A stretch of 64,000 nucleotides of DNA from Patagioenas fasciata (Eukaryota > Chordata > Aves > Columbiformes > Columbidae), in the NCBI RefSeq assembly GCF_037038585.1, contig NC_092541.1, positions 2,167,445 to 2,231,444 on the forward strand, in the 5' to 3' direction. The translations under genes were made by a program, and so were the position numbers. The notes under the pieces were generated by a model. That model was not told where the DNA came from. It saw nothing but the letters and a program-made list of their open reading frames with translations, and did no database searches. This document shows, in pieces, positions 29,836 through 41,800 of this stretch. The stretch's first letter is position 1, and each line of letters begins with the position of its first letter.

Positions 29836-32800
29836 GTGAGTGCCGGCGGAGGGGCGCGGCGGGCGCTGCCGCTTCCCGCCAGCTCTGTGAGGAGACGGGC
29901 GGCCCCGACGGCTCCCGGGCACCGGGTGGCTCCGTGTCGGGCTGAGGAGTCTCTGAAAAGCGGCAGCGGGGCTGCGGCCCGGGGAGGGTGGGGGTCCCGC
30001 GGCCGGTGGCTCCGTGCCGGGCGGGCCGGGGCTCCGCGTGGTCGTGCTGCTGCGGGCTGGTTCCGTTTGTGAATGGAAATAAAGGCGAATATTCTCGTGA
30101 GGCTCGAACTTTGCAAAGATCTGGCAGAACTGTGCTTGTCACCGTGCTTAATGGGATCTTATCATAAAATCACAGAACAATTGGGTTAGAGGGACCTTCC
30201 CAGTGCCCCCCCTGCCATGACCAGGGACATCTTCACCAGCTCAGGTTGCTCAGAGCCCCGTTCAGCCTGGCCTGGGATGTCTCCAGGGATGGTTCATCCA
30301 CCACCTCTCTGGGTACCTGGACCAGGCTCTCATCTCCCTCAGGGACAACAATTTCTTCCATATATCGATGTGCATAAATCCCTGGAGGGCGGGAGGAAAG
30401 TGGAGGGAGCCCCGTTCATTCCAGGTGTGACCCAGGAGCCATGAGCATAAACTAAAAGGCAGGAGGCTCCACTTGGGCATCAGGAAACACTTTTTGAGGG
30501 TGCCTGAGAGATGGAGGTTCCGTCCCTGGAGAAGTTCAGAAGCTGGAGGGACATGTTGGGACATGGCCCTGGAGAGCTGCTTGGGGAGGGGGCTGGGGCC
30601 AGGGCATCTGCAGAGGTCCCTTCCAGTCCCAATGTTCCGTGATTTTAATGTAACTGTGAGATACAAAGTGTCTGAAAACGTCTAGCAAACCTTTATTAAT
30701 TTCTTACGCTTGAATCTGCTATGGTGAGCATTAGGTCTGTGATCTGTACGTGCATCAATAATGAAAACAAACCTTGACATTTTGCAGGTGAAGGTTTGCA
30801 GGGTTGCATGCTGTGGCAGTTAAAACATAGACATCTGTTTGCCTTGGACCCACTTGTGCCAGTGGGAAGGTTTATTTTGGCAGTGATGTCTGCCGTGATT
30901 TTTTGAGAAATGAAGTGTAGAATAAGCTATCTCTTAGAAAAAAAAAGCCAGTTATAGCGTTCCTGAAACCTGCATTGTCTTTGTGAACATGTCTAACCAG
31001 ATAGAAAGGGGAAAATGAACCATGTCGTTCTTTCTTCTGAATATTCCCCTGACTTACAGAAACGGAAAAGCTGAACAAGATGAGTACCCTCTTAGAAAGA
31101 CTTCACGCAAAGTACAGCCAAAACAGGCCGTGGACAGAAACCATGAAGTTAGTCCGTCAAGTCATGGTGAGAGTTGTTGGGATTTGAGCAGGGGGGTTTC
31201 TGAAGTCTCTTTACTGTCATTTTGCTGTCGGTTTGTTTGTTCTACCTTTGCCTTCTCTAATTACAACCTCCCCCTCTGCAGCCTAATTGACATGGGGCAG
31301 CTCACAGCTCCACGCCAGGAAAATGGTCAAACGTGTGGTTTGAGAAGCCCAAACCGTTCTGCCACTCGCTGTCTCAGGATGTTGTGTTTCATGAAGTAAT
31401 TTGCTCCCTGTTCAGTGATATTCAAAACTCAGTGTTGGCTTAGTCAAATGTGGGTTTGAAATATTGGTCTCTGGATGGGGGGAGGGAGAGGAGACAGAGG
31501 AGGGTGACATCAAAGGCTTCTGTGTATACTGTGGTGTTAAAAGTTTGTCTCTCTCGTTATTGTGTTGTCTCTTGTATAACTCTTAGCTCCTGCCTATTAA
31601 AAAGTTGCTATAGTCTGTTCTTCCAGATGAGCAAGTTGCTTAAAAGAAATTAAGTCAATTCCAGGCCTGCCTTTGTTACCTGCTTCCAAAATGGATTCTG
31701 TTCTCCTGCAGGAATCACAATGAGGATGTAGTTTTGGAATGAAATCTGATCTTTTAATTACCTAGATAAACCTCACTTGTCTGATCAAAAGTTGCAATAA
31801 CTCCCTCTTGCTGAGTGATCCACAAAAACAATGTTTTTGTTCCTTTTTCTTTCCGACTAAGGAAAAGCGAGTCGTGATGAACTCTGGGGGGCACCAACAT
31901 CTGGTGAGCTGCTTGGAGACTTTGCAGAAGGCCTTAAAAGGTTCGTACATTCTGCGCATGCGTTTTACAAACTGCTTAACGCTGGTACGCGATGGAAATA
32001 GTGCAGCTCACGAGAGCGAGCGAGGTTGTTGCCAGGTCATTCGCTGTGTTCCTAGCGCACATGTGCTCACATTTGCATAGGACTCTTATCTCGGTGTCAG
32101 TCGAAATTGCCTGTGTTAGTTTCACTGTAAATTCAATTCCCCATGCGGAATAAAACCCATTCTCTCTTTGCAGTTCTGAGAACATTTGGTTTTCTCTATG
32201 CAGATTGTTCTGCCTGTACTTTGAGTACAGATAATGTAGGTAGTTGACTTGTGAAGGTGTCAGCAGGTATGGGAGAGAGTAACTAGTTGAGATTGGTTTT
32301 CATGCTGATGTCTTATTGCCAGGGAAATGTGGAATTGTTTCACTGAGCCTTGTTTTTTGCTCTCTCCGTTTAGTATCTTCTCTGCCCGCCATGACGGATC
32401 GCTTGGAATCCATAGCCAGACAAAACGGGTAGGTCTCCTTTATTTTATGGCTTTTCCCATTTATCCGTGCACGTCGTAATCTCACTGCTGGTTTGACTGG
32501 GTTTTTTGTGCGCACCTCACAGCAATTTTCATTTTGTTTTGTATGTAAGCCTTGGATCTCACCTTAGTGCCAACGGCACTGAATGTTACATCACCTCTGA
32601 CATGTTCTACGTGGAAGTGCAGTTAGATCCCACCGGGCTGCTGTGTGACGTGAAGGTGGCTCATCACGGAGAAAACCCTGTGGTACGTATGGCCAACAAA
32701 CTGGGGGGTGACACCTGGATGAGTTTGGAAGCACTTGTTCTAATGGAAAGTAAAATCCTCCATGGAGTAGCGCGTTCTCCTGGGTGAATAATTGATGTAG

Positions 32801-35800
32801 GGTGCGTGTGTAAGGACCATTTGACTGATCTTTCCTTTTCTCTGAGTGGTTTTATAACTGACAACATTATTTGAGATAGAATATTGTTTCTAGAGGAAGT
32901 ATAGGGAAATTAATCTTCTAAAACTTAGATCTGTGCATGGAGAGTACTAAAACGTGGAATGCAGAAAGAAGGTTGCTCATGGCACATGTATGAGATTTAA
33001 ACTTGCTATCTACACTGGCCCAGCCACTCTTGTGGAAACAGACCATTTTTAATGTCTATATAAGATCATAGGTTTTCAACCTAAGCCTTCGTAGTTTTAA
33101 AAGTTCATTTCAAAGCAGTCATTTAAGAGGAAATAGTATTGCTTGAATTTGTCCCGGGGAGGGGGCTGATGAGCAGAACTAGAACCGTAGCAGTGTGTAG
33201 TGTGGGCATTGTGTTGCCGCTCAAGAAAAGCTGTTGCTCAGAAATTTTACTCCCCTAATATTTTACATTTGCTGTGCTGCGCAAATACTGAAATATCTGC
33301 ACTCAACATTGATATCGTTGTATCTTCTTTCCTTTTTAGAGTTGTCCGGAATTGGTGCAACACCTGAGGTGAGCAGCAAGAGCTGTTTGTTGCCCTTTCT
33401 GACAGGCGGTATTGACCCGATGCTGTTTTATGTCTGGAAACTCCAAATGTTTTGTAACTGTTCCTTCCCCACAAAGTCTCTCTGCTTCTCCAGGGGATTT
33501 TCTGGCTTTGGTTCAGGTATTTCTGGTTCTGACTCCTGTGTACGGCATCTTGGAAGCCACAGCACAACATTAATCAGAACTATTGAAGTTGGATCATTTG
33601 AAGAAGCCATTTTGTAGCTTTCATATAGCGAAAGTCTTTTGTTCAGCAACTTAGTGTTTGTATTAACATAACTTTTTAAACCAAAACCTTATTTGTTATG
33701 AATTTGAATACATCTTAACTTTTTCTCCCTCTTTTTTTCAGAGAGAAAAATTTTGATGAATTTTCTAAGCATCTAAGGGGGCTTGTGAACCTGTATAAGT
33801 TACCAGGAGACAAGTAAGTCTTAAATACATTTATTTGCATGCACATATATAAAGTTAAATCAATCTAGAAGCCTTTAGTTCTGTGCTTCAATTTTCGTTA
33901 CGTGTGCTCCTGCTGGTCAGCGTGGCTTGTGTGTGCACACAGCGGGTGGGGAGGATTTCATGGGAAGTGGGGGATGCAGAGTGAAAAGTTGTAATTTCTA
34001 AATGCTCGGTGTGTTGGCGAGTGCTGCAGTTTGTCAGCCACCAGGCGCTGGCTTTCATTGAACGGCTCCTTTCAATTTTTCTTGTTTTGTTTTGTGTTTT
34101 TTTTTCCCAGCAAACTTAAAACTAAAATGTATTTAGCTCTGCAGTCCTTGGAGCTGGACCTCTCGAAAATGGCGGGGATGTATTGGTAAGGACTTCCACG
34201 TGGTGGCTGGTTTTTGTTGGTGGTTTGTTTTTATGTACTAATTCTGCATCGTGTTGGCTGATTCCGATCATACCAAATATTGGATATCTAGGAAATGTCA
34301 CATTGTCTGATATTATAGCTGAGAAGTACAATGCTGAGGCTATAGAAGACCCGAGCTAACAGGAGAACTATATATATATATGTATATATATATATGTGTA
34401 CACATTGCTTGGAGCTTTCTGAGCAATTCCTTTTTAACTGCAGAATTCAATCGAAAGAAAGGAAGGTAAAGAGTTGATAAGTAGATGGATTTGTGGTAAC
34501 GTGTTTTACGGTGAAAAATCGAGACATGTTTGACCATCTTTCACTGCTGTAGATTTGGTGGATAAACCACCCATACTGTAAAGTAGCTTTTGTTTTACCT
34601 GTAACTGTGAAGTTTAAGATCGTTCCCTCTGTGTGACCAAGAAGTGTGTATATTGAGCTAAAATCTGCCATCAGCCCATGAATTTTGGCGTCGGGTTTGG
34701 CTCTGCCTCATTACAGACCTGTGATTGCCTCTTTTGCAGGCAAGCCACCAACGCAAACCCCCTTGACAAGATCCTTCATGGCAGTGTTGGCTATCTCACC
34801 CCCAGGAGCGGAGGTATCTTTGATTAACACTTAAAAAATTAACATTACTTTGTTCAGGGTCCCCTTTATGGATGGTAGCTTCACATAAGCTGATAACAGT
34901 AATGGAAGATGCAAATCAAATAAAAGAAGGAGAAGGTGGTTGCGTATTTGTAAGTCGCACATGATCCAGAAAGCCAACTTATCTTTACAAAGCCATGGAC
35001 GGTAATTTTTGGGGGTTGGCCACATCTGTGTCTCTAACAGCAGAGAAGGACTCGTTGCTGGTGCAGCAGCAGCTCTGCCCAGCGTGTGCTGCTGCGGGGT
35101 GAGCATTGGGAGGTTACAGGGGTTAAGAATGATGGGGTTCACTTGGATGGTCAGGATGCTCGTTCAAAAGCTTCTCTCCCACAGGTCTCCTGATGAATCT
35201 CAAGTATTACGTCTCGCCCTATGATTTATTTGAAGATGGCACTGGAGCCCCTGTTATTTTGCATGAGAATAATGGTAGGTTGGCTTTAGAAGCTGGTGAG
35301 GCCTGCTGCCGGAAGGAGAGAAGGAACCGTGATTCCAACAGTTTGCTCCCCTCCGCTGTCACCTGTAACGCAGGAAAATCATAAATGGATTTAGAGAGGA
35401 CAGGGGTTTGATGAGCCCATGTGTAAATTGTGGCTCAGCCAACCATCATGAACCTGGTGGCTGTTATGGGTTTGAACTGGGCTGCTGCCCCGGTGACACT
35501 GCAGACTGAGCCTTTTTCCTTGGGATGGATTTAATCATTAATGTGAGATTTATTCTATTGTGAGCATACTTGTATCTCTGCCATCTTACTGGAAGATTAT
35601 TTTTATGCGTGTGTGTGGACATCTGTGTCGTGCTAAAATGACAAAACCAAGCACCAGTTAAACTTGAGGCTGGTCTTGGAAAAGAAGAAGGTGAAGTTGT
35701 CCAAAATCGTTGTTTTTATTTATAAAGAGCGTGCTACAAACTTGCAGATGTATTTGGAATAAAGAATTATGCAGTTGGTCTACTTTGCAAGAGAAAAATA

Positions 35801-38800
35801 GAGCATTAGGTAGCATGAATGCTGAAAGCTCTTCCTTGTGGAAGGAATAAGATATTTTCACTTAGCAATATTTAATTGATAAAACTTGCATTGGTTTTTT
35901 ATCAGCTTATGTTGTTGGGGTTTTTTCATGCCTCCTCTTGCAGTTCCTCGATCTTTGGGTATGAACGTCTCAGTAACAGTGGAGGGCACCATGGCTATGT
36001 ACAAACTTCCCATCGCGCCGCTGATTATGGGCTCGCATCCGGTTGACAGCAAAGGGTAAGTGCAGGACGCATCAGCCAGGCCCTTGATTACATCCACATT
36101 CAATGTTCTGTGGGGAGATGACTGCGTGATGTCCTAGCATTATATAAAGCACTTATGTTGCTGTCTTTAAGACAAGAAAAATGTATTTGAGCCACGTGCC
36201 ATGCTCTTGAGGAGTGTCTTAATTTTTAAGACGGTATAAAATCTGCTTTTATTTGAGCAAACAGTAGGTGGGGTGTCTGGTGCTCATAGCAGAAACCAGA
36301 ATCATGTCTTGTATCTAAGAAGATCTTTTATTAACTGTTTCAGCACTCCGTCCTTCTCGTCGATCACCAGTGCCAACAGCGTGGACTTACCAGCTTGTTT
36401 CTTCCTGAAATTCCCTCGTCCCATTCCGGTGTCTCGAGCTTTCATTCAGAAGCTTCAGGGCTGCACAGGTGGGTTGCGGATCTGTCAGACAGATACTCCC
36501 TCGGTTATTATTTGTAAACTACTGCTAATTTTCTAAAGTCAGCCAGAAAAGTTGCTCAAGTTTTTGTGCTATTTCCAGTAAAACCTGGAGAAGTTTATTC
36601 TACTAGATAGTAACACCGTCTCTAACCCACCATCTCTTTCTGGCTTGCAGGTGTAATTGTTCTGTGCCATCTTGTTCCCGCAGGTATTCCCTTGTTCGAC
36701 ACACCACCAACGTTTGTGCCCTTGTATGAGCTGATCACCCAGTTTGAATTATCCAAGGAGGCTGATCCTCTGCCTTTAAACCACAACATGCGCTTCTACG
36801 CAGTAAGTATGTTGTTACAACCGGGTCGTTATCCCTGTAGATGAGCAGTTTGGGGTTCTTCATCTATTTCAGGTGTCTTTCTAGTAGGATAAAGGAAATG
36901 GGTACAGTGTTTATTCATAGGCAAAACCTGCGCTATCCAAGCATTAGAGTTCAGATACAAACATGACCACAGTAATTGGGAAAATCAGGTAGTGTAAAAT
37001 CCGTTGCTGTGGGAATGACAGCAGAGGTTCTGTCCCTTCCTCTTGCTCACACTGTAACGTGTGGCTGAACAAACCGCGTCCCTTGGGAGAAATCAGAGTT
37101 CTTAAATTTGTCAATGGCAGATCTATTAACTGCAGAGGATTCCCCTTTTCCTTGGAGGGGATGCTCTACCCTATGGAGCAGTTTTAGCGGGGACAGTGAA
37201 AACCATTTGGCATTACTGCTTCTGAGGAGCTGAAATCGTGTTTTGCTTGTTCAGATTGGAATGAAAGCGTCTTCGTTGTTTGTCACGTTTAGCCATAAAG
37301 GTGGTTTGGTGTCACGTGGACCTGGGGCCGGCTCTCTCCTTCCTCGATGTCTGTTATTGCCTTGTACCCAGCAGTGATTGGAATAAAGCAGAAATTGTTT
37401 GTCAGGCTCTTCCAGGACAGCAGCACTGTTACTTTCTGAACAAAGATGCTCCTCTCCCAGATGGAAGAAGCCTTCAAGGAACCCTGATTAGTAAAATCGC
37501 CTTCCAGCACCCTGGTCGCGTTCCTCTCATCCTCAATTTGATCCGGCATCAGGTGGCGTACAACACGCTGATCGGCAGCTGTGTCAAGCGAACAGTTTTA
37601 AAAGAAGGTGGGTACCGCATGAAGTGGAATATGATGTGTGGATGACAAGAAACACTGCATAATTTAATAATAAGAAATGAGGCCTGTGCTGCTTTCCTTT
37701 TTTTTTGGTGAAAGTTTTTACTTCTCTATGGGGTTATTAAGCTGGTTCATCTTCCGTGTTCCCTAATTGAACAGTTCTCTTGTCTTTCAGATTCCCCTGG
37801 AATCCTGCAGTTTGAAGTTTGTCCTCTCTCTGACTCCTGTTTCAGTGTGTCCTTCCAGCATCCTGTGAACGACTCCCTCGTGTGCGGTAAGTGGGAAAAG
37901 CACGAGTGTGTTTCTGGGGAGGCAGACAGGGTTTTCTTCCACCGTAACCAGGATTTTAATCTCTTCCAAACGCCTTTTCTTGTAGTGGTAATGGACGTGC
38001 AGGACTCTACCCACGTGAACTGTAAGCTGTACAAAGGGCTGTCCGATGCTCTTATCTGTACAGATGATTTCATTGCCAAAGTTGTTCAAAGGTAAGCTGC
38101 ATTTTTTTGTGCTGCCGTGCACTCCAGATGAGCTATCTCGTATTTATCCTGGTGTTTTCAGAGCTCTTCTGTCTGTGGGTGAATTTTGTGGTTGTCTGGA
38201 AGAGAAGAAAGCTGGGAGGCCTATAGAAAATTCCATTCCAGGCATTGAACCATAGCTACTTATTTTTGGGTGCGTGTCCGAGGTGTCTGTGCCTTCTCCA
38301 GTAGCTGGTTGTGAAATGTGGCAGAGCTCCCCTGCAGTTTGTCATTTACAGAGGCCTTTTATCAAGGTTCCTCCACCCCAGCCGCTATTCAGAACACAGC
38401 AGAGTGTTAACAGGACACAGCACAGGCTTTTTGAGTGAGAATTGCTATTTTTTTTCTTTCAGGACATTGCAGGCTGTAGAATGTGGCATTACCATTGTTT
38501 TTTATGGGGAATGAGGTTTGCCAAGCTTAGACAAAGGGGTTTTCTGGCACAGTCAGAGTAACAACCCAGATTGCATCCAGTGCTTTAACTACAAGATGAT
38601 AACCTGCCAACTATTAGTTATTAGAGTGAAATAATTGATGAATTCTCCCTTTGCGGTTGCAAGGCAATGTGTAAAGGCTCAGTTGCCTCTTGGTTAGATA
38701 AGCGTGATAAGTGTAAATAGAATAGAACAGCAGGGAATTTCCAGTGCCTGGACCTGTTGCTCTCTTGTGCCTAGGAACCTTACAGCTTGCTTTACGTCTG

Positions 38801-41800
38801 ATAAGGTTGTTAAAACGTCTTCAGTGAACATCTCAAAGGGCAGCACAATGCACGCTAAACCCTCGGTTTTGTGTCCTACAGGTGCATGTCCATCCCGGTC
38901 ACCATGAGAGCAATTCGTAGAAAAGCAGAAACGATCCAAGCAGACACACCGGCCTTGTCCCTCATTGCAGAGACAGTCGAGGACATGGTGAAGAAAAACC
39001 TTCCCCCTGCCAGCAGCCCCGGGTATGGCATGACCACGGGCAGCAACCCCATGAGCGGTACCACTACCCCGACAAACACTTTTCCCGGGGGGCCCATCAC
39101 CACTTTGTTTAACATGAGCCTAAGCATGAAAGAAAGACACGACTCGATGGGCCACGGGGAGGACTTCAGCAAGGTGTCACAGAACCCGATCCTCACTAGT
39201 TTGTTGCAGATCACGGGGAATGTGGGCTCGACCATTGGCTCGAGTCCCACCCCTCCCCATCACACGCCGCCACCCGTGTCCTCACCGGCGAGCAACACCA
39301 AGAACCACCCCATGCTCATGAACCTTCTGAAGGAGAATCCCCCTCAGGATTTCTCCACTCTGTATGGGAGCAGCCCCCTCGAAAGGCAGAACTCTTCCTC
39401 TGGCTCCCCCAGAATGGAAATGGGCCCTGGGGGGAATAAGCAAAAGAAAAAAAAATCCCGTATGCCAGCCGACAAGCCCAAGCATCAGACTGAGGATGAT
39501 TTCCAGAGGGAGCTCTTCTCCATGGACGTTGACTCCCAGAATCCCATTTTCGATGTCAACATCACTGCAGATGCCCTGGACACCCCTCACATTACCCCAG
39601 CACCCAGCCAGTGCAGCACTCCTCCCACCACCTACCCGCAGCCGATACCTCACTCGCAGCCCAGTATTCAGAGAATGGTTCGACTCTCCAGTTCGGACAG
39701 CATCGGAGCCGACGTGACCGATATCCTTTCGGATATAGCAGAGGAGGCTTCCAAGCTCCCCGCCGCTACCGAGGACTGTCCGCCCATCGGTACTCCCGTA
39801 AGAGACTCTTCTAGTTCAGGACATTCACAAAGTGCCCTCTTTGACCCCGATGTTTTTCAGACAAACAATAGCGAGAACCCCTACACAGACCCAGCAGACC
39901 TGATAGCAGACGCTGCTGTGAGCCCCAACAGTGACTCTTCAAACCATTTTTTTCCCGATGGAGTAGATTTCAACCCTGACTTGCTCAACAGCCAGAGTCA
40001 AAGTGGCTTTGGGGAGGAGTATTTTGATGAGAGCAGCCAGAGCGGAGACACTGATGATTTCAAGGGCTATGCATCCCAGGCTCTAACTACTTTGGGGGTG
40101 CAAGTCTTGGGGGCTGATGGGGGGGAAAATAAGTTTAAGGGGAGCAATCAGTCCGATACGGTAGATTTTAGTATTATTGCAGCTGCAAGCAAAGCTCTGG
40201 GGTCCTCTGACATCATGGAGCATCACAGTGGAGGTCAAAGCCCTTTACTGAACGCAGGGGATTTAGGAAAAGAGAAGTCTCAGAAACGGGTAAAGGAGGG
40301 GAACGGTTCTGGGGGTAACATGGCAGGTCCCGGGATAGACGGGAAGCCAGGGAAGCGCAGCCGGACGCCATCCAGCGATGGTAAAAGTAAAGAGAAACTT
40401 CCAAAGCGAAAAAAGCAGGAGACAGATGGGAAATCACCGTCTCACAGTTCATCAAACAGACCTTTCACGCCACCAGCAAGCACAGGTGGGTCCAAATCTC
40501 CTGGGAGTTCGGGCAGATCTCAGACTCCTCCTGGTGTAGCTACTCCTCCTATTCCAAAAATAACCATTCAGATCCCAAAAGGAACAGTGACTGTCGGCAA
40601 ACCGTCTTCACATGGCCAGTATACGAGCAGTGGCTCTGTCACCTCCTCCAGCAGCAAAAGCCATCATAGCCATTCTTCCTCCTCCTCCTCCTCTTCCTCC
40701 TCTTCAACCTCAGGCAAAATGAAAAGCAGCAAATCGGAAGGGTCGTCTGGCTCAAAGATGAGCAGCAGCCTCTACTCAGGCCAAGGCGGCTCAAGTTCAG
40801 GTCAGTCCAAGAGCTCGGCTCAGTCGGTGGGCAAGTCCGGATCGTCCCCCATCACCAAACACGGCCTCAGCAGTGGCTCCGGAAGCACCAAGATGAAACC
40901 TCAAGGAAAGCCATCATCACTTATGAACCCTTCCATGAGTAAACCAAACATCTCTCCGTCTCATTCCAGACCCTCGGGAGGTTCTGACAAGCTTGCTTCT
41001 CCCATGAAACCTGTCCCCAATACTCCGCCGTCATCTAAAGCGAAGTCACCGATCAGTTCGGGTTCTGGAGGCTCCCATATGTCTGGGACCGGATCAAGCT
41101 CGAGTATGAAATCGTCTTCAGGAATGGGATCTTCTGGCTCGATGTCACAGAAACCACCTCCTTCATCGAATTCGTCAACAGCATCTTCATCTTCCTTTTC
41201 ATCCAGCGGGTCTTCCATGTCTTCATCTCAGAACCAGCATGGAAGCTCCAAAGGCAAGTCTCCGAGCAGAAACAAGAAGCCATCTCTGACTGCGGTCATA
41301 GACAAACTGAAACACGGGGTTGTCACTAGTGGGCCTGGTGGAGATGACCCCATGGATGGACAAATGGGGCCAAGTTCCAATTCCTCAAGCCATACGATGT
41401 CCTCCAAACACAACATGTCCGGAGGTGATTTCCAGGGCAAACGTGAGAAGAGCGACAAAGAGAAATCGAAAGTCTCTGTTTCTGGAGGATCTGGTGACTC
41501 TTCCAAGAAGACTTCAGATTCCAAAAACGTCGGGAGCACTGGAGTGGCCAAAATTATCATCAGCAAACACGATGGTGGTTCCCCCAGCATTAAAGCCAAA
41601 GTAACCTTGCAGAAACCCGGGGAGGGAGGCGGGGACGGCCTGCGGCCTCAGATGGCTTCTTCCAAAAGCTACGGGTCCCCCCTCATTAGCGGATCCACCC
41701 CCAAACACGAGCGCTGCTCTCCCAGCCACAGCAAATCGCCGGCGTACACCCCCCAAAACATCGACAGCGAGAGCGAGTCGGGCTCCTCCATTGCCGAGAA

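Larger units (their letters stand above)
29836..31059 (+). other. MED1 intron 1
   Basis: A 1224-bp intron whose 5' part is still CpG-rich and whose middle is filled by two CR1 fragments in opposite orientation. Confidence 0.85.
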
